Shown: positions 26,599-36,981 of the stretch, piece by piece
How positions within the stretch are numbered: the stretch's first letter is position 1
How the letters are laid out: each line of letters begins with the position of its first letter
Source of the DNA: Lysobacter sp. KIS68-7
GTDB taxonomy: Bacteria; Pseudomonadota; Gammaproteobacteria; Xanthomonadales; Xanthomonadaceae
Length of the DNA stretch: 64,000 nucleotides
Assembly: GCF_021284745.1 (NCBI RefSeq)
Contig: NZ_CP089925.1
Location: forward strand, 1,240,001-1,304,000
Direction: 5' to 3'
Program-made: the position numbers and the translations under genes
Notes under the pieces: model-generated
The model's input: only the letters and a program-made list of their open reading frames with translations
What the model was told of the DNA's origin: nothing
Database searches by the model: none

Positions 26599-27416
26599 TG
26601 TGCCTGATCGCCGTCGCGTACAAGGTGCATCCGCGCTGGCGGCTCGCGGTGATCGCCAACCGCGACGAATTCCATGGCCGGCCCGCGGCGCCGGCCGCGC
26701 AGGATCCGACGCATGCGGACGTCTTCGGTGGACGCGACCTGGAGCAGGGCGGCAGTTGGTTGCTCGTCTCCACGCGCAAGCGTTTCACCGCGGTGACCAA
26801 CGTGCGCGCGGGGACGAATCCCGAAGCGTCGCCGCGTTCGCGTGGTGGCTTGGTGCGCGGGTTTGCGACGGGCGAGGGCAGTGCAGCGGATTACATCGCA
26901 GCGCTCGCACCCGATGCTGCGCAATTCGGTCGCTTCAACCTGTTGTGCTGGGACGGCGAGGCCTTGCACTTCGGCACCAATCATCCGCACTTCGATCGCA
27001 AGCCTGTCGATGCAGGCGTGCATGCGATGTCCAACGGTGCCTTCGATGCGCCATGGCCGAAGAGCGGACGCGCAACGCGCGCGCTCGAAGCGTGGCTCGC
27101 GTCTCCCGCGAGCGAAGGCGAGATCGAAACGGGCGTGTTGGCATCTTTGTTCGACGCACTCGCCGACACCACGCCCGCGCCCGATGCGCGTTTGCCGGAC
27201 ACGGGCGTGGGCCTGGAACTGGAACGCATGTTGTCGCCACCGTTCGTGCGCGGCGCGCGTTATGGCACGCGTTGCAGCACCATCGTGCTTGCCGATGCGC
27301 ACGGATTCATCTTCGCTGAACGCCGCTTCGGGCCGGACGCGCTACAGCAAGGCGACACATTCGCGCAACTGCCTTTCGCTGGAACACCGCGTGTGAACGG
27401 TGCAACACCCCGATGA
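26598..27416 (+). CDS. NRDE-family (TANGO2-like) protein
   Basis: A protein of 272 residues with the defining start MCLIAVAYKVHPRWRLAVIA followed by NRDEFHGRP, plus GGRDLEQGGSWLLVS, FTAVTNVR and RSRGGLVRGF. The N-terminal cysteine (C2) and NRDE are reminiscent of N-terminal nucleophile hydrolases, but no activity is proven; TANGO2 homologues have been linked to heme or lipid handling. The start overlaps the ABC exporter stop by one base, so the two are co-translated. Confidence 0.9.
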   Translation: MCLIAVAYKVHPRWRLAVIANRDEFHGRPAAPAAQDPTHADVFGGRDLEQGGSWLLVSTRKRFTAVTNVRAGTNPEASPRSRGGLVRGFATGEGSAADYIAALAPDAAQFGRFNLLCWDGEALHFGTNHPHFDRKPVDAGVHAMSNGAFDAPWPKSGRATRALEAWLASPASEGEIETGVLASLFDALADTTPAPDARLPDTGVGLELERMLSPPFVRGARYGTRCSTIVLADAHGFIFAERRFGPDALQQGDTFAQLPFAGTPRVNGATPR

Positions 27417-27489
27417 CCTTCGGCACAGTTTGAGCGGGGTGGTGCTGCATAGAATGCGCGCCGCAACCCACCCCCACGAGTCAAACATC

Positions 27490-27780
27490 ATGAAGCGTCA
27501 GTTCCTCGCCCTTGCCGCCCTCTCCGCGATCGCCTTCGGCGCGAACGCCCAGCAGGCCGACGGTAACATCATGGGTATCGCCAAGGCCGGCGACAGCATC
27601 GAAATCAAGGCGCCGGAAACTGGCGTGCATCGCGAAATCACCGTTGAAACCGACGGCAAGTACCAGTTCCGCCGCGTGCCGCTGGGCACCTACGTGGTGA
27701 CGGTGAAGCACGCCGACGGCCAGACCGAACAGCCGAAGCAGGTCCGCGTCGTCGTCGGCGCCACCGCGCGCGTGCAGTAA
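27490..27780 (+). CDS. small exported carboxypeptidase-regulatory-like domain protein (copy 1)
   Basis: A protein of 96 residues. A signal peptide (1-20, ending ANA) is followed by one beta-sandwich domain, with GNIMGIAKAGDSIEIKAPET, REITVETDGKYQFRRVPLGTY and VTVKHADGQTEQPKQVRV. This is the domain normally found at the N-terminus of Oar-like TonB receptors, here with no barrel attached. A TAGAAT box lies 35 bases upstream. A terminator follows, then a homologous gene, so this is a tandem pair. The role is unknown. Confidence 0.75.
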   Translation: MKRQFLALAALSAIAFGANAQQADGNIMGIAKAGDSIEIKAPETGVHREITVETDGKYQFRRVPLGTYVVTVKHADGQTEQPKQVRVVVGATARVQ

Positions 27781-27804
27781 GCGACAGCGCTGTTCAGTTT
27801 CAGG

Positions 27805-27837
27805 AGGGCGCCTCGCAAGGGGCGCCCTTCGCTTTTT
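27805..27837 (+). terminator. rho-independent terminator
   Basis: Stem AGGGCGCC/GGCGCCCT (8 base pairs, eight-base loop), followed after four bases by TTTTT. It ends the transcript of the first small domain gene. Confidence 0.85.
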
Positions 27838-27893
27838 GCACACCAAGCGGGCGTAGAATTTTTGGCACGTCCCCCACGTGAGGGAGGTGTCCC

Positions 27894-28196
27894 ATGGCCA
27901 CGCAAGGCACGCGTTTCGCGTTCGCCCTCATGCTCGCCGGACTGATCGCCCCAGGTGCGCTGGCCCAGTACTCGGGCGGCGGCATCATGGGCGATGGCAA
28001 GGCGGGCGACACGGTCAGCATCGAAGCGCCCGCAACGGGCGTCAAACGCGAAACCACGCTGAAGGAAGACGGGAAGTACAACTTCTCGAGGATTCCCGTG
28101 GGCGTCTACATCGTGCGCGTCACGCATGCCGACGGCACGAAGGACAACCCGAAGCAGATCACCGTGCAGCTCGGCACCACGGCGCGGGTGAAGTAA
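27894..28196 (+). CDS. small exported carboxypeptidase-regulatory-like domain protein (copy 2)
   Basis: A protein of 100 residues with a signal peptide (ending ALA-QYSGG) and the same single domain as the preceding gene: GGGIMGDGKAGDTVSIEAPA, TGVKRETTLKEDGKYNFSRI, YIVRVTHADGTKDNPKQITV. The two mature proteins share most of these positions, including the terminal TARV, so they are paralogues from a tandem duplication. GGGAGGTG gives a strong ribosome site and TAGAAT (27854) a possible -10 box. No catalytic residues are seen. Confidence 0.75.
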   Translation: MATQGTRFAFALMLAGLIAPGALAQYSGGGIMGDGKAGDTVSIEAPATGVKRETTLKEDGKYNFSRIPVGVYIVRVTHADGTKDNPKQITVQLGTTARVK

Positions 28197-28271
28197 CGGC
28201 CGGTTCGCAAGGCGATCCACGTTCCTTTCCGGGAGCGTCGTTCCACCATGTCTTCTGAGGGGGAGACAGGC

Positions 28272-29477
28272 ATGAGCAGCATCATCCGAGAATTGTTCCC
28301 GGGCGAAGTCCTGTATCGCCAGGGCGATCCGTCCGACTGCGCGTGGCTCGTCGAACGCGGCTCGATCGAACTGAGTTCCGAACAGGGCCGACGCACCATC
28401 CACCATGGCGTGCTGGGCCCCGGCGAATTGATCGGCGAACTCGGCATGCTCGATGGACAGCCGCGCAGCGCCACCGCCACCGCGCGTGGCGATACGCAAC
28501 TGCTCGCCATCGACCACGACCAGTTCCTGGAACGCCTGGAAAGCGGCGACCCCATCGTGCATACGCTCGTGCTGAGCCTGTTGCGCCGTACGCGCAGCAT
28601 CCTTGCCGCGTTGCCTGCGGAAGTGCAGTTGCCCGCGGAAGACCTGGCCACCGAATCGCACGAAGAGCGCGCAGGCCTGGACAAGATCCGCCTGGAAGCA
28701 CGGCTGCGCGACGCGCTGGACAACCGCACGCTGGAAGTGCGCTACCAACCCATCCACGACATCGTCGAAGGCACGGTGCGCGGCTATGAGGCGCTCGTGC
28801 GCTGGCAGTTGCCGGATCGCGGCGCGGTCTCGCCCGCGGAGTTCATCAAGCTCGCCGAAGAGACCTCGCTGATCGTGCCGGTCGGCGAATACGTGCTCGA
28901 TCGTGTGATCGAAGTACTCGTCGCGTTGCGCGACGCCGGAGTGTCGCCGCTGCCGAGCATCGCGGTGAATCTTTCGGCGCGGCAGTTGGTGGAACCGGGC
29001 ATGGCGCGCCAGATCGTCGCGCGCATCGAACAGGCGAAGCTGCCGCCGGGCACGCTCAAGCTCGAAGTCACCGAAAGCCGGATGCTCGACTACGCGCCGG
29101 TCGCGGCGGTGATGCAGCATTGCCGCGCGCACGGGATTCCCTTCGCGCTGGATGATTTTGGCACCGGGTATTCCAACCTCACGCACCTGCACAAGCTCGA
29201 CTTCGAGTTCGTGAAGGTGGACCAGGCCTTCGCGCGGCACATGTTCGATTCAGAGCGCGCGATGGCGATCGTGCGGGCGATCGTGGCGATGGCGCACGGC
29301 ATCGGCGCGTCGGTGGTGTGCGAAGGCGTGGAGACGATCGAGCAACTCCAGGCGCTGCGCGGGATGGGCGTGCGGTATGCGCAGGGGTACCTGATCGGCC
29401 AGGCGCAACCTGAGGCGGCGGTGCTCTCGGGAGATGCTGCGAAGGGCCTGTCGCCCACGCACCCGGCGATCGCCTGA
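28272..29477 (+). CDS. cNMP-binding/EAL domain c-di-GMP phosphodiesterase
   Basis: A protein of 401 residues, cytoplasmic. Residues 1-115 form a cyclic-nucleotide-binding domain (FPGEVLYRQGDPSDCAWLV, GELIGELGMLDGQPRSATA). Residues ~135-385 form an EAL domain with the full catalytic set: YEALVRW, AVNLSARQL, LEVTESRML, LDDFGTGYSNL, FVKVDQAF, CEGVET and YAQGY. It should hydrolyse c-di-GMP to pGpG, perhaps under cAMP or cGMP control. I prefer the ATG at 28272 behind GGGGGAGA; an ATG at 28248 in frame would add eight residues. Confidence 0.92.
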   Translation: MSSIIRELFPGEVLYRQGDPSDCAWLVERGSIELSSEQGRRTIHHGVLGPGELIGELGMLDGQPRSATATARGDTQLLAIDHDQFLERLESGDPIVHTLVLSLLRRTRSILAALPAEVQLPAEDLATESHEERAGLDKIRLEARLRDALDNRTLEVRYQPIHDIVEGTVRGYEALVRWQLPDRGAVSPAEFIKLAEETSLIVPVGEYVLDRVIEVLVALRDAGVSPLPSIAVNLSARQLVEPGMARQIVARIEQAKLPPGTLKLEVTESRMLDYAPVAAVMQHCRAHGIPFALDDFGTGYSNLTHLHKLDFEFVKVDQAFARHMFDSERAMAIVRAIVAMAHGIGASVVCEGVETIEQLQALRGMGVRYAQGYLIGQAQPEAAVLSGDAAKGLSPTHPAIA

Positions 29478-29511
29478 GCCTCGATCACGCAGACTGCGAT
29501 AGCGTCGCGGC

Positions 29512-31587
29512 ATGCGTGTCTTCCTGATCCTCGCATTGACCCCGGCCGCGGCCTTCGCGCAGACGGCCACGCCCACGATCCTGGATCGGGTGCAGGTCAC
29601 GGCGACGCGATTGGCGGAGCCCGCGCGTGACGTGCCCGCGTCGGTCAGCGTCATCGAACGCGGCGACGGCCGCACGGACGCGCTCGGCGCGACGCTGTCC
29701 GAGCGGCTCGCCACGGTGCCCGGGCTGCTCGCGCGCGACCGTCACAACTATGCGCAGGACGAGCAGATTTCGATCCGCGGCTTCGGCACGCGCGCCAGTT
29801 TCGGCATTCGCGGTCTGCGCCTGTATCTGGATGGCGTGCCGGCGACCATGCCGGACGGGCAGGGGCAGGTGTCGCACATGCCTTTGCAGTTCGCGCGTCG
29901 CATCGAGGTGTTGCGTGGGCCGTTCTCGGTGTCCTACGGCAATGCGTCGGGTGGCGTGGTGCAGGTGTTCACCGACGATCCGGCGTCGCCGGGAAGTGCG
30001 CGCGTCACGGGCGCGATGGGTGCGGATGCGTCGCGGCGCGTGTCGATCGAAGGCAACGACCAGCGCGGTGCATTCGGTTGGCTCGTCGGGGCTCAGCATT
30101 TCGCGACCGACGGGTTTCGCGATCACTCGGCAGCGGAACGCACACTGCTGCACGGCAAGTTGGTGTTCGATGGGGACGCCACGCACGCGTCGCTCGTCCT
30201 CGACACCTTGGACGCGCCACACGCGCAGGACCCGCTCGGCTTGGATCGCGCGCAGTTCGAACGTGATCCGACGCAGGCCTCGCCGAATGCGCTGTTGTTC
30301 AACACGCGCAAGTCAGTCGAACAGCGCCAGGTCGGCACCGTGATCGAACACGGCGGCCTGCGCGCGATGGCCTACGCCGGCCGTCGCGACATCGAACAGT
30401 TCCTCGCCGTGCCGGTGTCCACGCAAGGCAATCCGCTGAGCAGCGGCGGCGTGGTGGACCTGCATGCGCCGTATTCGGGCGTCGACGTGCGCTGGAGCGA
30501 TGGCGCGCCGGGCGCGACCTTCGCCTGGGTCGCGGGGCTCGCCTACGACCAGCAACGGCAGGACCGTCTCGGCTACGAGAATTTCGTCGGCGACACCCTC
30601 GGCGTGCGCGGCGCAATGCGCGCCGACCAGACCGATCGCGTCGATGCCCTCGATCCCTACCTGCAAGCCACGTGGCGACCGAGCGATGCGTGGTCGCTCA
30701 CGGCCGGCGTGCGCCACAGCCGTGTGCGCTTCCGCTCCGATGATGCCTACATTACCGACGCCAACCCCGACGACAGCGGCCGCGTGACCTACACCGCCAC
30801 TTCGCCCGTGTTCGGAATCCGCTGGCGCGCGAACGATGCCATCGATATCTATGCCGCCTACGGCGAAGGCTTCGAAACGCCCACCTTCAACGAACTCCAG
30901 TACCGCAGCGACGGCGGAAGCGGGCTCAACTTCGCGTTGCAGGCCGCGCAAACGCGCAGCATGGAAGCGGGGTTGAAATTCGCGCGCGGCGGCATGCGCA
31001 CGGAGTTCACGCTGTTCCAGGCATCGACCGACGACGAGCTCACCGTCAACACGAGCGCGGGTGGTCGCACGACGTATCAGAACGCCGGCCGTGCCGAGCG
31101 CACGGGTCTGGAACTCTCCGGCGACGTGCCGCTGGGCGGCGCGTGGCAGGCGGAGTTCGCGCTGACTTGGCTGGATGCGCGCTTCACCGATGGCTTCCTC
31201 GCGTGCGCCTCCACGCCTTGCACGACGCCGGATGTGCCGGTGCCTGCCAATTCGCGAATCCCTGGTTTGCCCCGCGGCGCCGTGCAAATCGCAGTGAAGT
31301 GGGGCGGCGATGTCGGCTGGCATGCGCGCATCGAAGGCGCCTATGTTGGTGCCGTCCGCGTCAACAACTTCGATGACGAAAGCGCGCCGCCTTATGCGGT
31401 GTTCGGTGCAAGCGCGGGCTATGGCTTCGCGGCAGGCGACGGCGACGGACGCGTGTTCCTCGCCGTGGACAACCTGGGGGATCGCATGTATGCGGGTTCG
31501 GTGATCGTCAATGAAGCGAACCGGCGTTATTACGAACCTGCGCCGGGGCGGGGCGCGACGATCGGGTTCGAATGGCGGTGGCATTGA
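29512..31587 (+). CDS. TonB-dependent outer-membrane receptor, PqqU/YncD-like
   Basis: A protein of 691 residues with a signal peptide (ending AFA), a plug domain (residues ~25-150) and a 22-strand barrel ending in an aromatic-rich IGFEWRWH. The plug segment YAQDEQISIRGFGTRASFG with LYLDGVPATMPDGQGQ closely recalls E. coli YncD, now PqqU, the receptor for the cofactor PQQ; this is from memory of the family. It therefore probably imports PQQ or a similar small compound. A PQQ-type dehydrogenase homologue lies 8 kb downstream. No Fur box was recognised upstream. Confidence 0.85.
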   Translation: MRVFLILALTPAAAFAQTATPTILDRVQVTATRLAEPARDVPASVSVIERGDGRTDALGATLSERLATVPGLLARDRHNYAQDEQISIRGFGTRASFGIRGLRLYLDGVPATMPDGQGQVSHMPLQFARRIEVLRGPFSVSYGNASGGVVQVFTDDPASPGSARVTGAMGADASRRVSIEGNDQRGAFGWLVGAQHFATDGFRDHSAAERTLLHGKLVFDGDATHASLVLDTLDAPHAQDPLGLDRAQFERDPTQASPNALLFNTRKSVEQRQVGTVIEHGGLRAMAYAGRRDIEQFLAVPVSTQGNPLSSGGVVDLHAPYSGVDVRWSDGAPGATFAWVAGLAYDQQRQDRLGYENFVGDTLGVRGAMRADQTDRVDALDPYLQATWRPSDAWSLTAGVRHSRVRFRSDDAYITDANPDDSGRVTYTATSPVFGIRWRANDAIDIYAAYGEGFETPTFNELQYRSDGGSGLNFALQAAQTRSMEAGLKFARGGMRTEFTLFQASTDDELTVNTSAGGRTTYQNAGRAERTGLELSGDVPLGGAWQAEFALTWLDARFTDGFLACASTPCTTPDVPVPANSRIPGLPRGAVQIAVKWGGDVGWHARIEGAYVGAVRVNNFDDESAPPYAVFGASAGYGFAAGDGDGRVFLAVDNLGDRMYAGSVIVNEANRRYYEPAPGRGATIGFEWRWH

Positions 31588-31601
31588 GCGAAACGAGATT
31601 T

Positions 31602-31615
31602 TTCGTCGCGACGAA
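31602..31615. promoter_or_regulatory. 14-base perfect palindrome before the RHS gene
   Basis: TTCGTCGCGACGAA reads identically on both strands, 14 bases after the TonB receptor stop and 75 bases before the RHS start. It is a candidate operator or part of a weak terminator preceded by T-rich sequence. Confidence 0.3.
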
Positions 31616-31690
31616 TCGAACCGGCTGATCTCCAAGCGGGGGTGACATTGCGGACGCTCCCGTCCTTCGAATGAAGGAACGTTTCGGCGC

Positions 31691-34600
31691 ATGCGAGTTG
31701 CAGGATGGATCGTGATGGGGTGGCTGGCGTGCGCAGGGTCGGCACACGCGCTGCAGTCAGAGCAGGAGTGCAACGTCAACTCCGAAGGGCATACGGTCTG
31801 TTCGCCAACGAGCACGCCTCCGCCGCCCGTGCCGGAGCCGACGGAAGGCGGGTGGAAGCCTTATCCGATCCACGGGATCGGTCCGCCCGAGTGGGTCGCT
31901 CGCCACGTCTATGAGCTCTACAACCGGCAGACGGGGTTTCCATCGCCGACGGTCGCCGACATCGGCGGCAACGGCACGGAAGGCAACGCCGACGACAGAC
32001 GTTCCTGCGACGGCACAGTCGGCAACCCCATCGTGCCCGCCACGGGCAACAAGCTCGAATCGGAAGTTGAGTTCACCAGCTCGGGTGAAATGCCGCTCTA
32101 CCTGGAACGCACCTGGAATCACCACGGCGGACCGGGGCTGATCTTCGGCACCAAGTGGAGCAGCAACTTCGACCTGAGGCTGGAGGTTGCCACCGACGGG
32201 CAATCCATCACCGCAGCGCGACCAAACGGCGCACGCATTCGCTATGTCCATCGCACCTCGCCATCGGCTGCGTGGTGGGAGGATCGCCCCGAAGGACGCG
32301 GCCGGATCGTCGCCGACGGTGCAGGCGGCCATGTGCTGTATGCGCCCGACAACACCATCGAACGCTACGGCACGCATGGCCGCATCACGAGCCAGCGTAA
32401 TCCGCGCGGCGTCGGCATCGCATTCCAGTACCGCATCCATGCCACACATGGGGCACCGTTGCTGGAACAAGCCACGCACACCTCGGGTCGCACGATCCGT
32501 TTCACATGGACCGACACGCCAATCGGCCCGCAGATGACGCGCGTCGTCGACCCCGCCGGCAACGCCTACGCGTACGCCTACGACGCATACCAACGGCTGC
32601 AGACCGTCAGCCAGCCGGGGACCCCCGGCACCACGATCACATACCACTACCCCACGCGCGACCGCGTCCTGCTCGGCAAGAGCCTGAACGGCGTACGCCA
32701 TTCGACCTTCGCCTACGACGCCAACGGCCGCGCCACGCTCACCGAACATGCGGGTGGCGCAGATCGCCACACGTTCGCCTATACCGACAACGCCGATGGC
32801 ACGCTGATCGTCGAACACCTCAATCCGCTTGGCAAGCGCACGACCTCACGATATCGCGATGGCAAGCTGCTGTCCGCCACGGGGCATGCGTCGGCCTCCT
32901 GTCCGGCGGCATATCGCGAAGTCACTTACGACGCGAACGGATTCACGGACATCGCGTCCGACTTCGCCGGCAACCTAACGGACTACGATCACTCCCCTTC
33001 GGGCCTGCTGCTGCGCAAAGTTGAGGGCGTCGGAACGCCCGAACAACGCACCACCACTTACGCGTGGGACGCGAATGGACGCACGACGAGGCAGACGCTG
33101 GAAGGTGTTTCGCGTGTCGATTACACATATCGAAGCGATGGCCTTCTGTCGCGCGTGACGGTGACGAACCTGACAGCGCAAGGCCGCACCGGCGAATCGC
33201 GCAGCACCGACTATCGTTACACCTTCCACGCCAACGACATGCTGGCGACGATCACCGAGGATGGCCCGGTGGCGGGCGACGGCGATGCCATCGTCAACAC
33301 GCTGGACGCGTTCGGAAATCTCACGCGTCGCGCGAACTCGCTTGGGCACGCGACCACGTGGGCACTCCACACGATGGCGGGCCAGGCCGGTCGGGAGACG
33401 GATGCCAACGGCGTGGTGACGGAACGGACGCACGATGCTCGCGGTCGCGTGCTGACCGAAACGCGTCGCATCGATGGTGTAGCACATACGGCCTCGTTCA
33501 CTTACGACGGTCGCGGAAACCTGGTATCCAGCGTCGCGCCGGACGGCGTGCGAACCTCCTATTCGTACGATGGTGTGAGCCGCCTGGTCGAGGTGTCGCG
33601 CAACGCCTCCTCCGGCTCCACTGGCGCACCTGCTCCGATGTCGTTGGCCCTGCAAGCCGACCCTCCTCCAGAAGAAGAGGACATCGCGCACTTCAGTGCC
33701 ATCGCGCCGATGGCGTGCCACGACTGCGACTACGAAGAAAAACCCGGCGTGCCCGCGACGAAGGGCGTGATCGACAACATCACGATGTCGGCGGGTGAGG
33801 CGACCTTGCGCGGATGGGCGTGCTCGGGCGGCTGGAACAACCCGGTCGATGTCCACGTGTACGTCGGCGGTCCGGCGGGCGTCGGCCTCTTCGTGGTCGG
33901 CACCAAGGCCAACCAGTACAGCGAGCCCGCTATCGGCGCGCAGTGCGGATTGACCACCAGCTTCCACCGCTACGCAATTCCTCTCACGGAGAGCTTCCGC
34001 AGGGCGCACCCGGGCAAGGCGCTGTATGTGTACGGCATCTCGCCGCTGGGCGCACCCAATCCCATGCTGACGAACTCGGGCACCGTCACCGTGCCCGCCG
34101 TGATCGAAGACGCAACGTTCGTCGCCCAGCAAATTCCGACCGCAATTGAGGCAGGTGGCCGCTACACGGTGCGCGTGCAGATGCGCAACACCGGCAACAC
34201 CGTGTGGACCGCGGCGAAGAACTACCGGCTCGGCGCGCAGGATCCGAACGACAACACGCGCTGGGGCGTGCATCGCGCCTACCTTTCCGCGGACGTGCAT
34301 CCGGGGGGAACGGCGACCTTCGACTTCACGATCACGGCACCCGCCGCGACGGGTGCACAGGCCTTCCGCTGGCGCATGGTGCGCGAAAGCGTCGCGTGGT
34401 TCGGGGCGCAGACGCCGACTGTTTCACCCACCATCCATCCGTTCCCGCGCGACTTCCAGCGATTCACTTACAACGCCAACAGCCAGGTGACGTTGGTCGA
34501 AACCGGCCGCGTTGCGCTGGGCGCCACGACGGTGACGCGACGCAGCCGCGTCGAGTACGACGAACTGGGGCGCGTGCGGGTGGTGCGGGGCAATGCCGGC

Positions 34601-36625
34601 CAGCACGTCACCACGACCTACGACGCCAACGACAATCCGATCGCGACTACCGATGCGCTGAACCGCACGACGACCTACCGCTACGACGCGTTGGAGCGCC
34701 TTGTGGAGACGGTCGACCCAGCGGGCGGCCGCACGCAAGTCGCGTACGACGCCGGTGACCGAGTCGTGCGCGTTGTCGATCCGCGCCAACTTGCGACGCG
34801 TTATGACATCGACGGATTCGGCGACGTGTGGGCGCAGCACAGCCCGGACAGCGGCACAACCCAGTTCCAATACGACGTCGCCGGCCAACGCACCCGCATG
34901 ACGCGTGCGGACGGCAGTCACCTGGATTACGAATACGACGTGCTTGGCCGCCCGAGGAACGTCGGCGACGGCGTGCAGTGGCGGCGCTACTGGTACGACT
35001 TCTGCACGCTGGGGGTCGGTCGCCTGTGCCAGGCCGGCGTGCTCACGCCGCAGGCGACGCGCAGCGTCTCGGTCTACACCTACGACGCGCACGGCGGCAT
35101 CCGCTCGCGCCGCGACTCGGTCCATGGCGTGAACGACTGGACGTGGTACGACCGCGATGGCATGGGGCGCCTGACGCGCATCACGCACCCGAATGGCGTC
35201 AAGGTTGGCTACGCGTGGTCGGGCGGCGCCGTGACGGCCATGACCGCCGACCTCGGAGCGGGCTCGATTCCCGTCGCCTCGGGGATCGCCTATGCCCCGT
35301 TCGGCGAAGTCGATGCATGGACATACGGCAATGGCCTGCAGCGCCGGTACGATCGCGACATCGATGGGCGCGTCATCGCCATCAGCGCGCATGACGTGAG
35401 CGTCGTCCGCCAAAGCCTCACCTACCAGCACGACATCGCAGACCGCATTACGCGGATCACGAACGGAATCGATGCGGCGCGGACCCAAAGCTACGCCTAC
35501 GACGCGCTGGACCGCCTCACGCGGGCCAACAGCGAGTCCTTCGCATATGACGCCACCGGCAACCGCACTGCGCGCGACCTGGCGGCCGTGCGGACCACGT
35601 ATGCGACCGATCCTGGTAGCAATCGCTTGCTTTCGACGGCTGGTGGAGAGACCGCATCGTTCACGCATAACGCCAACGGCGACGTGACAGCGTGGTCCTT
35701 GGCGGGAGCGACGCACAGCGTTGTTTACGACGCGCTCAACCGGGTCACGAAGCACACGCGCGGCGGCGTGACGACGGATTACGAGATCGACGCGTTCGAT
35801 CAGCGCGTTGGCAAATCGTCACCGAACGCCGGGCAACGTCGGTTCATCAGCGATGGCCATCGACTGCTGTCGGAAGTGGGCAGTGATGGGAAGTGGAGCA
35901 ACTATCTGTGGCTGGGCAACGAGCTGGTCGGGACGGTGCGCAACGGCGCATTGAATGCCGTGCACAACGACCACCTAGGGCGCCCCGAGGTCGTGACGAA
36001 TGCGTCGCGACAGACGGTCTGGCGGGTCGCAAACGACGCGTTCGGACGCGGAGCGACGCTCGTTGATTCGATTGGCGGTCTCAACATAGGGTTCCCGGGG
36101 CAGTTCTACGACGTTGAATCGGGGAGTTGGTGGAATGGGTACCGCATCTATCTCGATGGGAGGTATTTGCAGACTGATCCGATTGGATTGGTGGGCGGCA
36201 TCAACACTTACGCCTATGTAGGGGCGAATCCAACGCAATATGTCGATCCAGACGGCCTAAGAGGGCTGGTGGTTAGGCCAACCGCGCCGGTTCGAACTGC
36301 GCAAAATCCGAATCAACTTCGATTGCCTTTGTCGCACGCGCCCGGCGCGCAGCCCGCAACGCGATTGTATTTCTCCAACTACAACCGGTTCCAACGCCCC
36401 ATGGAGTACGCCGAATCCATGAAGAGGCAAGCGTGGGACGCACCTATCGGGAAAATGATCTGGCCCGCTTGGGGGCACGAAGATGCCAGAAAATCTTGCG
36501 ATGTAATGGTCTGCGGCCCGAACGTAAATCCCATGGCATTTTCATCCTGCAAGGACCCGCAAACCATCTTTAAGCAACAAGCGTCCAGTCCGGAAAGCTC
36601 CGTACAGAACTGTGCATGCCTATAA
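31691..36625 (+). CDS. Sec-exported RHS-repeat protein with variable C-terminal tip
   Basis: A protein of 1644 residues. Residues 1-21 are a Sec signal peptide. A DUF6531-like region ([28 protein letters not shown]) leads into YD/RHS repeats such as [12 protein letters not shown] and [15 protein letters not shown]. Residues ~640-920 are an unusual insertion: a Cys-containing beta domain, then an NBR1-type Ig-like domain ([20 protein letters not shown]). Repeats resume to the RHS core ([40 protein letters not shown]). The last ~119 residues (from about 36266) form a tip unlike known toxins I can name, with cysteines in [14 protein letters not shown] and NCACL. Codon composition falls in the tip. 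A polymorphic toxin is inferred. Confidence 0.85.
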   Translation: MRVAGWIVMGWLACAGSAHALQSEQECNVNSEGHTVCSPTSTPPPPVPEPTEGGWKPYPIHGIGPPEWVARHVYELYNRQTGFPSPTVADIGGNGTEGNADDRRSCDGTVGNPIVPATGNKLESEVEFTSSGEMPLYLERTWNHHGGPGLIFGTKWSSNFDLRLEVATDGQSITAARPNGARIRYVHRTSPSAAWWEDRPEGRGRIVADGAGGHVLYAPDNTIERYGTHGRITSQRNPRGVGIAFQYRIHATHGAPLLEQATHTSGRTIRFTWTDTPIGPQMTRVVDPAGNAYAYAYDAYQRLQTVSQPGTPGTTITYHYPTRDRVLLGKSLNGVRHSTFAYDANGRATLTEHAGGADRHTFAYTDNADGTLIVEHLNPLGKRTTSRYRDGKLLSATGHASASCPAAYREVTYDANGFTDIASDFAGNLTDYDHSPSGLLLRKVEGVGTPEQRTTTYAWDANGRTTRQTLEGVSRVDYTYRSDGLLSRVTVTNLTAQGRTGESRSTDYRYTFHANDMLATITEDGPVAGDGDAIVNTLDAFGNLTRRANSLGHATTWALHTMAGQAGRETDANGVVTERTHDARGRVLTETRRIDGVAHTASFTYDGRGNLVSSVAPDGVRTSYSYDGVSRLVEVSRNASSGSTGAPAPMSLALQADPPPEEEDIAHFSAIAPMACHDCDYEEKPGVPATKGVIDNITMSAGEATLRGWACSGGWNNPVDVHVYVGGPAGVGLFVVGTKANQYSEPAIGAQCGLTTSFHRYAIPLTESFRRAHPGKALYVYGISPLGAPNPMLTNSGTVTVPAVIEDATFVAQQIPTAIEAGGRYTVRVQMRNTGNTVWTAAKNYRLGAQDPNDNTRWGVHRAYLSADVHPGGTATFDFTITAPAATGAQAFRWRMVRESVAWFGAQTPTVSPTIHPFPRDFQRFTYNANSQVTLVETGRVALGATTVTRRSRVEYDELGRVRVVRGNAGQHVTTTYDANDNPIATTDALNRTTTYRYDALERLVETVDPAGGRTQVAYDAGDRVVRVVDPRQLATRYDIDGFGDVWAQHSPDSGTTQFQYDVAGQRTRMTRADGSHLDYEYDVLGRPRNVGDGVQWRRYWYDFCTLGVGRLCQAGVLTPQATRSVSVYTYDAHGGIRSRRDSVHGVNDWTWYDRDGMGRLTRITHPNGVKVGYAWSGGAVTAMTADLGAGSIPVASGIAYAPFGEVDAWTYGNGLQRRYDRDIDGRVIAISAHDVSVVRQSLTYQHDIADRITRITNGIDAARTQSYAYDALDRLTRANSESFAYDATGNRTARDLAAVRTTYATDPGSNRLLSTAGGETASFTHNANGDVTAWSLAGATHSVVYDALNRVTKHTRGGVTTDYEIDAFDQRVGKSSPNAGQRRFISDGHRLLSEVGSDGKWSNYLWLGNELVGTVRNGALNAVHNDHLGRPEVVTNASRQTVWRVANDAFGRGATLVDSIGGLNIGFPGQFYDVESGSWWNGYRIYLDGRYLQTDPIGLVGGINTYAYVGANPTQYVDPDGLRGLVVRPTAPVRTAQNPNQLRLPLSHAPGAQPATRLYFSNYNRFQRPMEYAESMKRQAWDAPIGKMIWPAWGHEDARKSCDVMVCGPNVNPMAFSSCKDPQTIFKQQASSPESSVQNCACL

Positions 36626-36634
36626 GGGGGCGTC

Positions 36635-36823
36635 ATGCAGCATTGGATCATCGCCGTAATTGCACCGTTAACTGAACTGAATCCGATAGCCTATGTCACC
36701 GATGTCGAGTACCGCCGCAAAGCAACTTCAAGGCTCGGTAGGCGCGCGCGACGCATTTTCATCTATCAGATCTTGCTGGCGAGTATCTCGACGATCGCCG
36801 TTGTTACCTTTGGTCGCGGATGA
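36635..36823 (+). CDS. 62-residue membrane protein, candidate immunity protein of the RHS toxin
   Basis: An ATG follows nine bases after the RHS stop behind a GGGGG ribosome site. The product is 62 residues: a hydrophobic start, MQHWIIAVIAPLTEL, a basic middle (RRKATSRLGRRARR) and a membrane helix, IFIYQILLASISTIAVVTF. The A/T-richer composition matches the RHS tip. Position and composition are what immunity genes of RHS toxins show, but no family match supports it, and known immunity proteins are often larger. Confidence 0.55.
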   Translation: MQHWIIAVIAPLTELNPIAYVTDVEYRRKATSRLGRRARRIFIYQILLASISTIAVVTFGRG

Positions 36824-36981
36824 GTGAGTGACGCGTTCAGATGTCTCCTTGGTGACTACGTCCCGCGAGTTGCCAAGGACGCTAGATAGCGAACTTTCGC
36901 ACCTGCCGAACCGAATCTCGCTACAACATGCACGCAAGAACGCTTGCCATCATGGCGGCCCGATTGGAGACGGACTTCGAC

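Noticed and set aside
31691-36625. A type VI secretion RHS effector
   Set aside because: There is no PAAR domain, no adaptor gene and no vgrG or hcp nearby; a Sec signal peptide is present instead.
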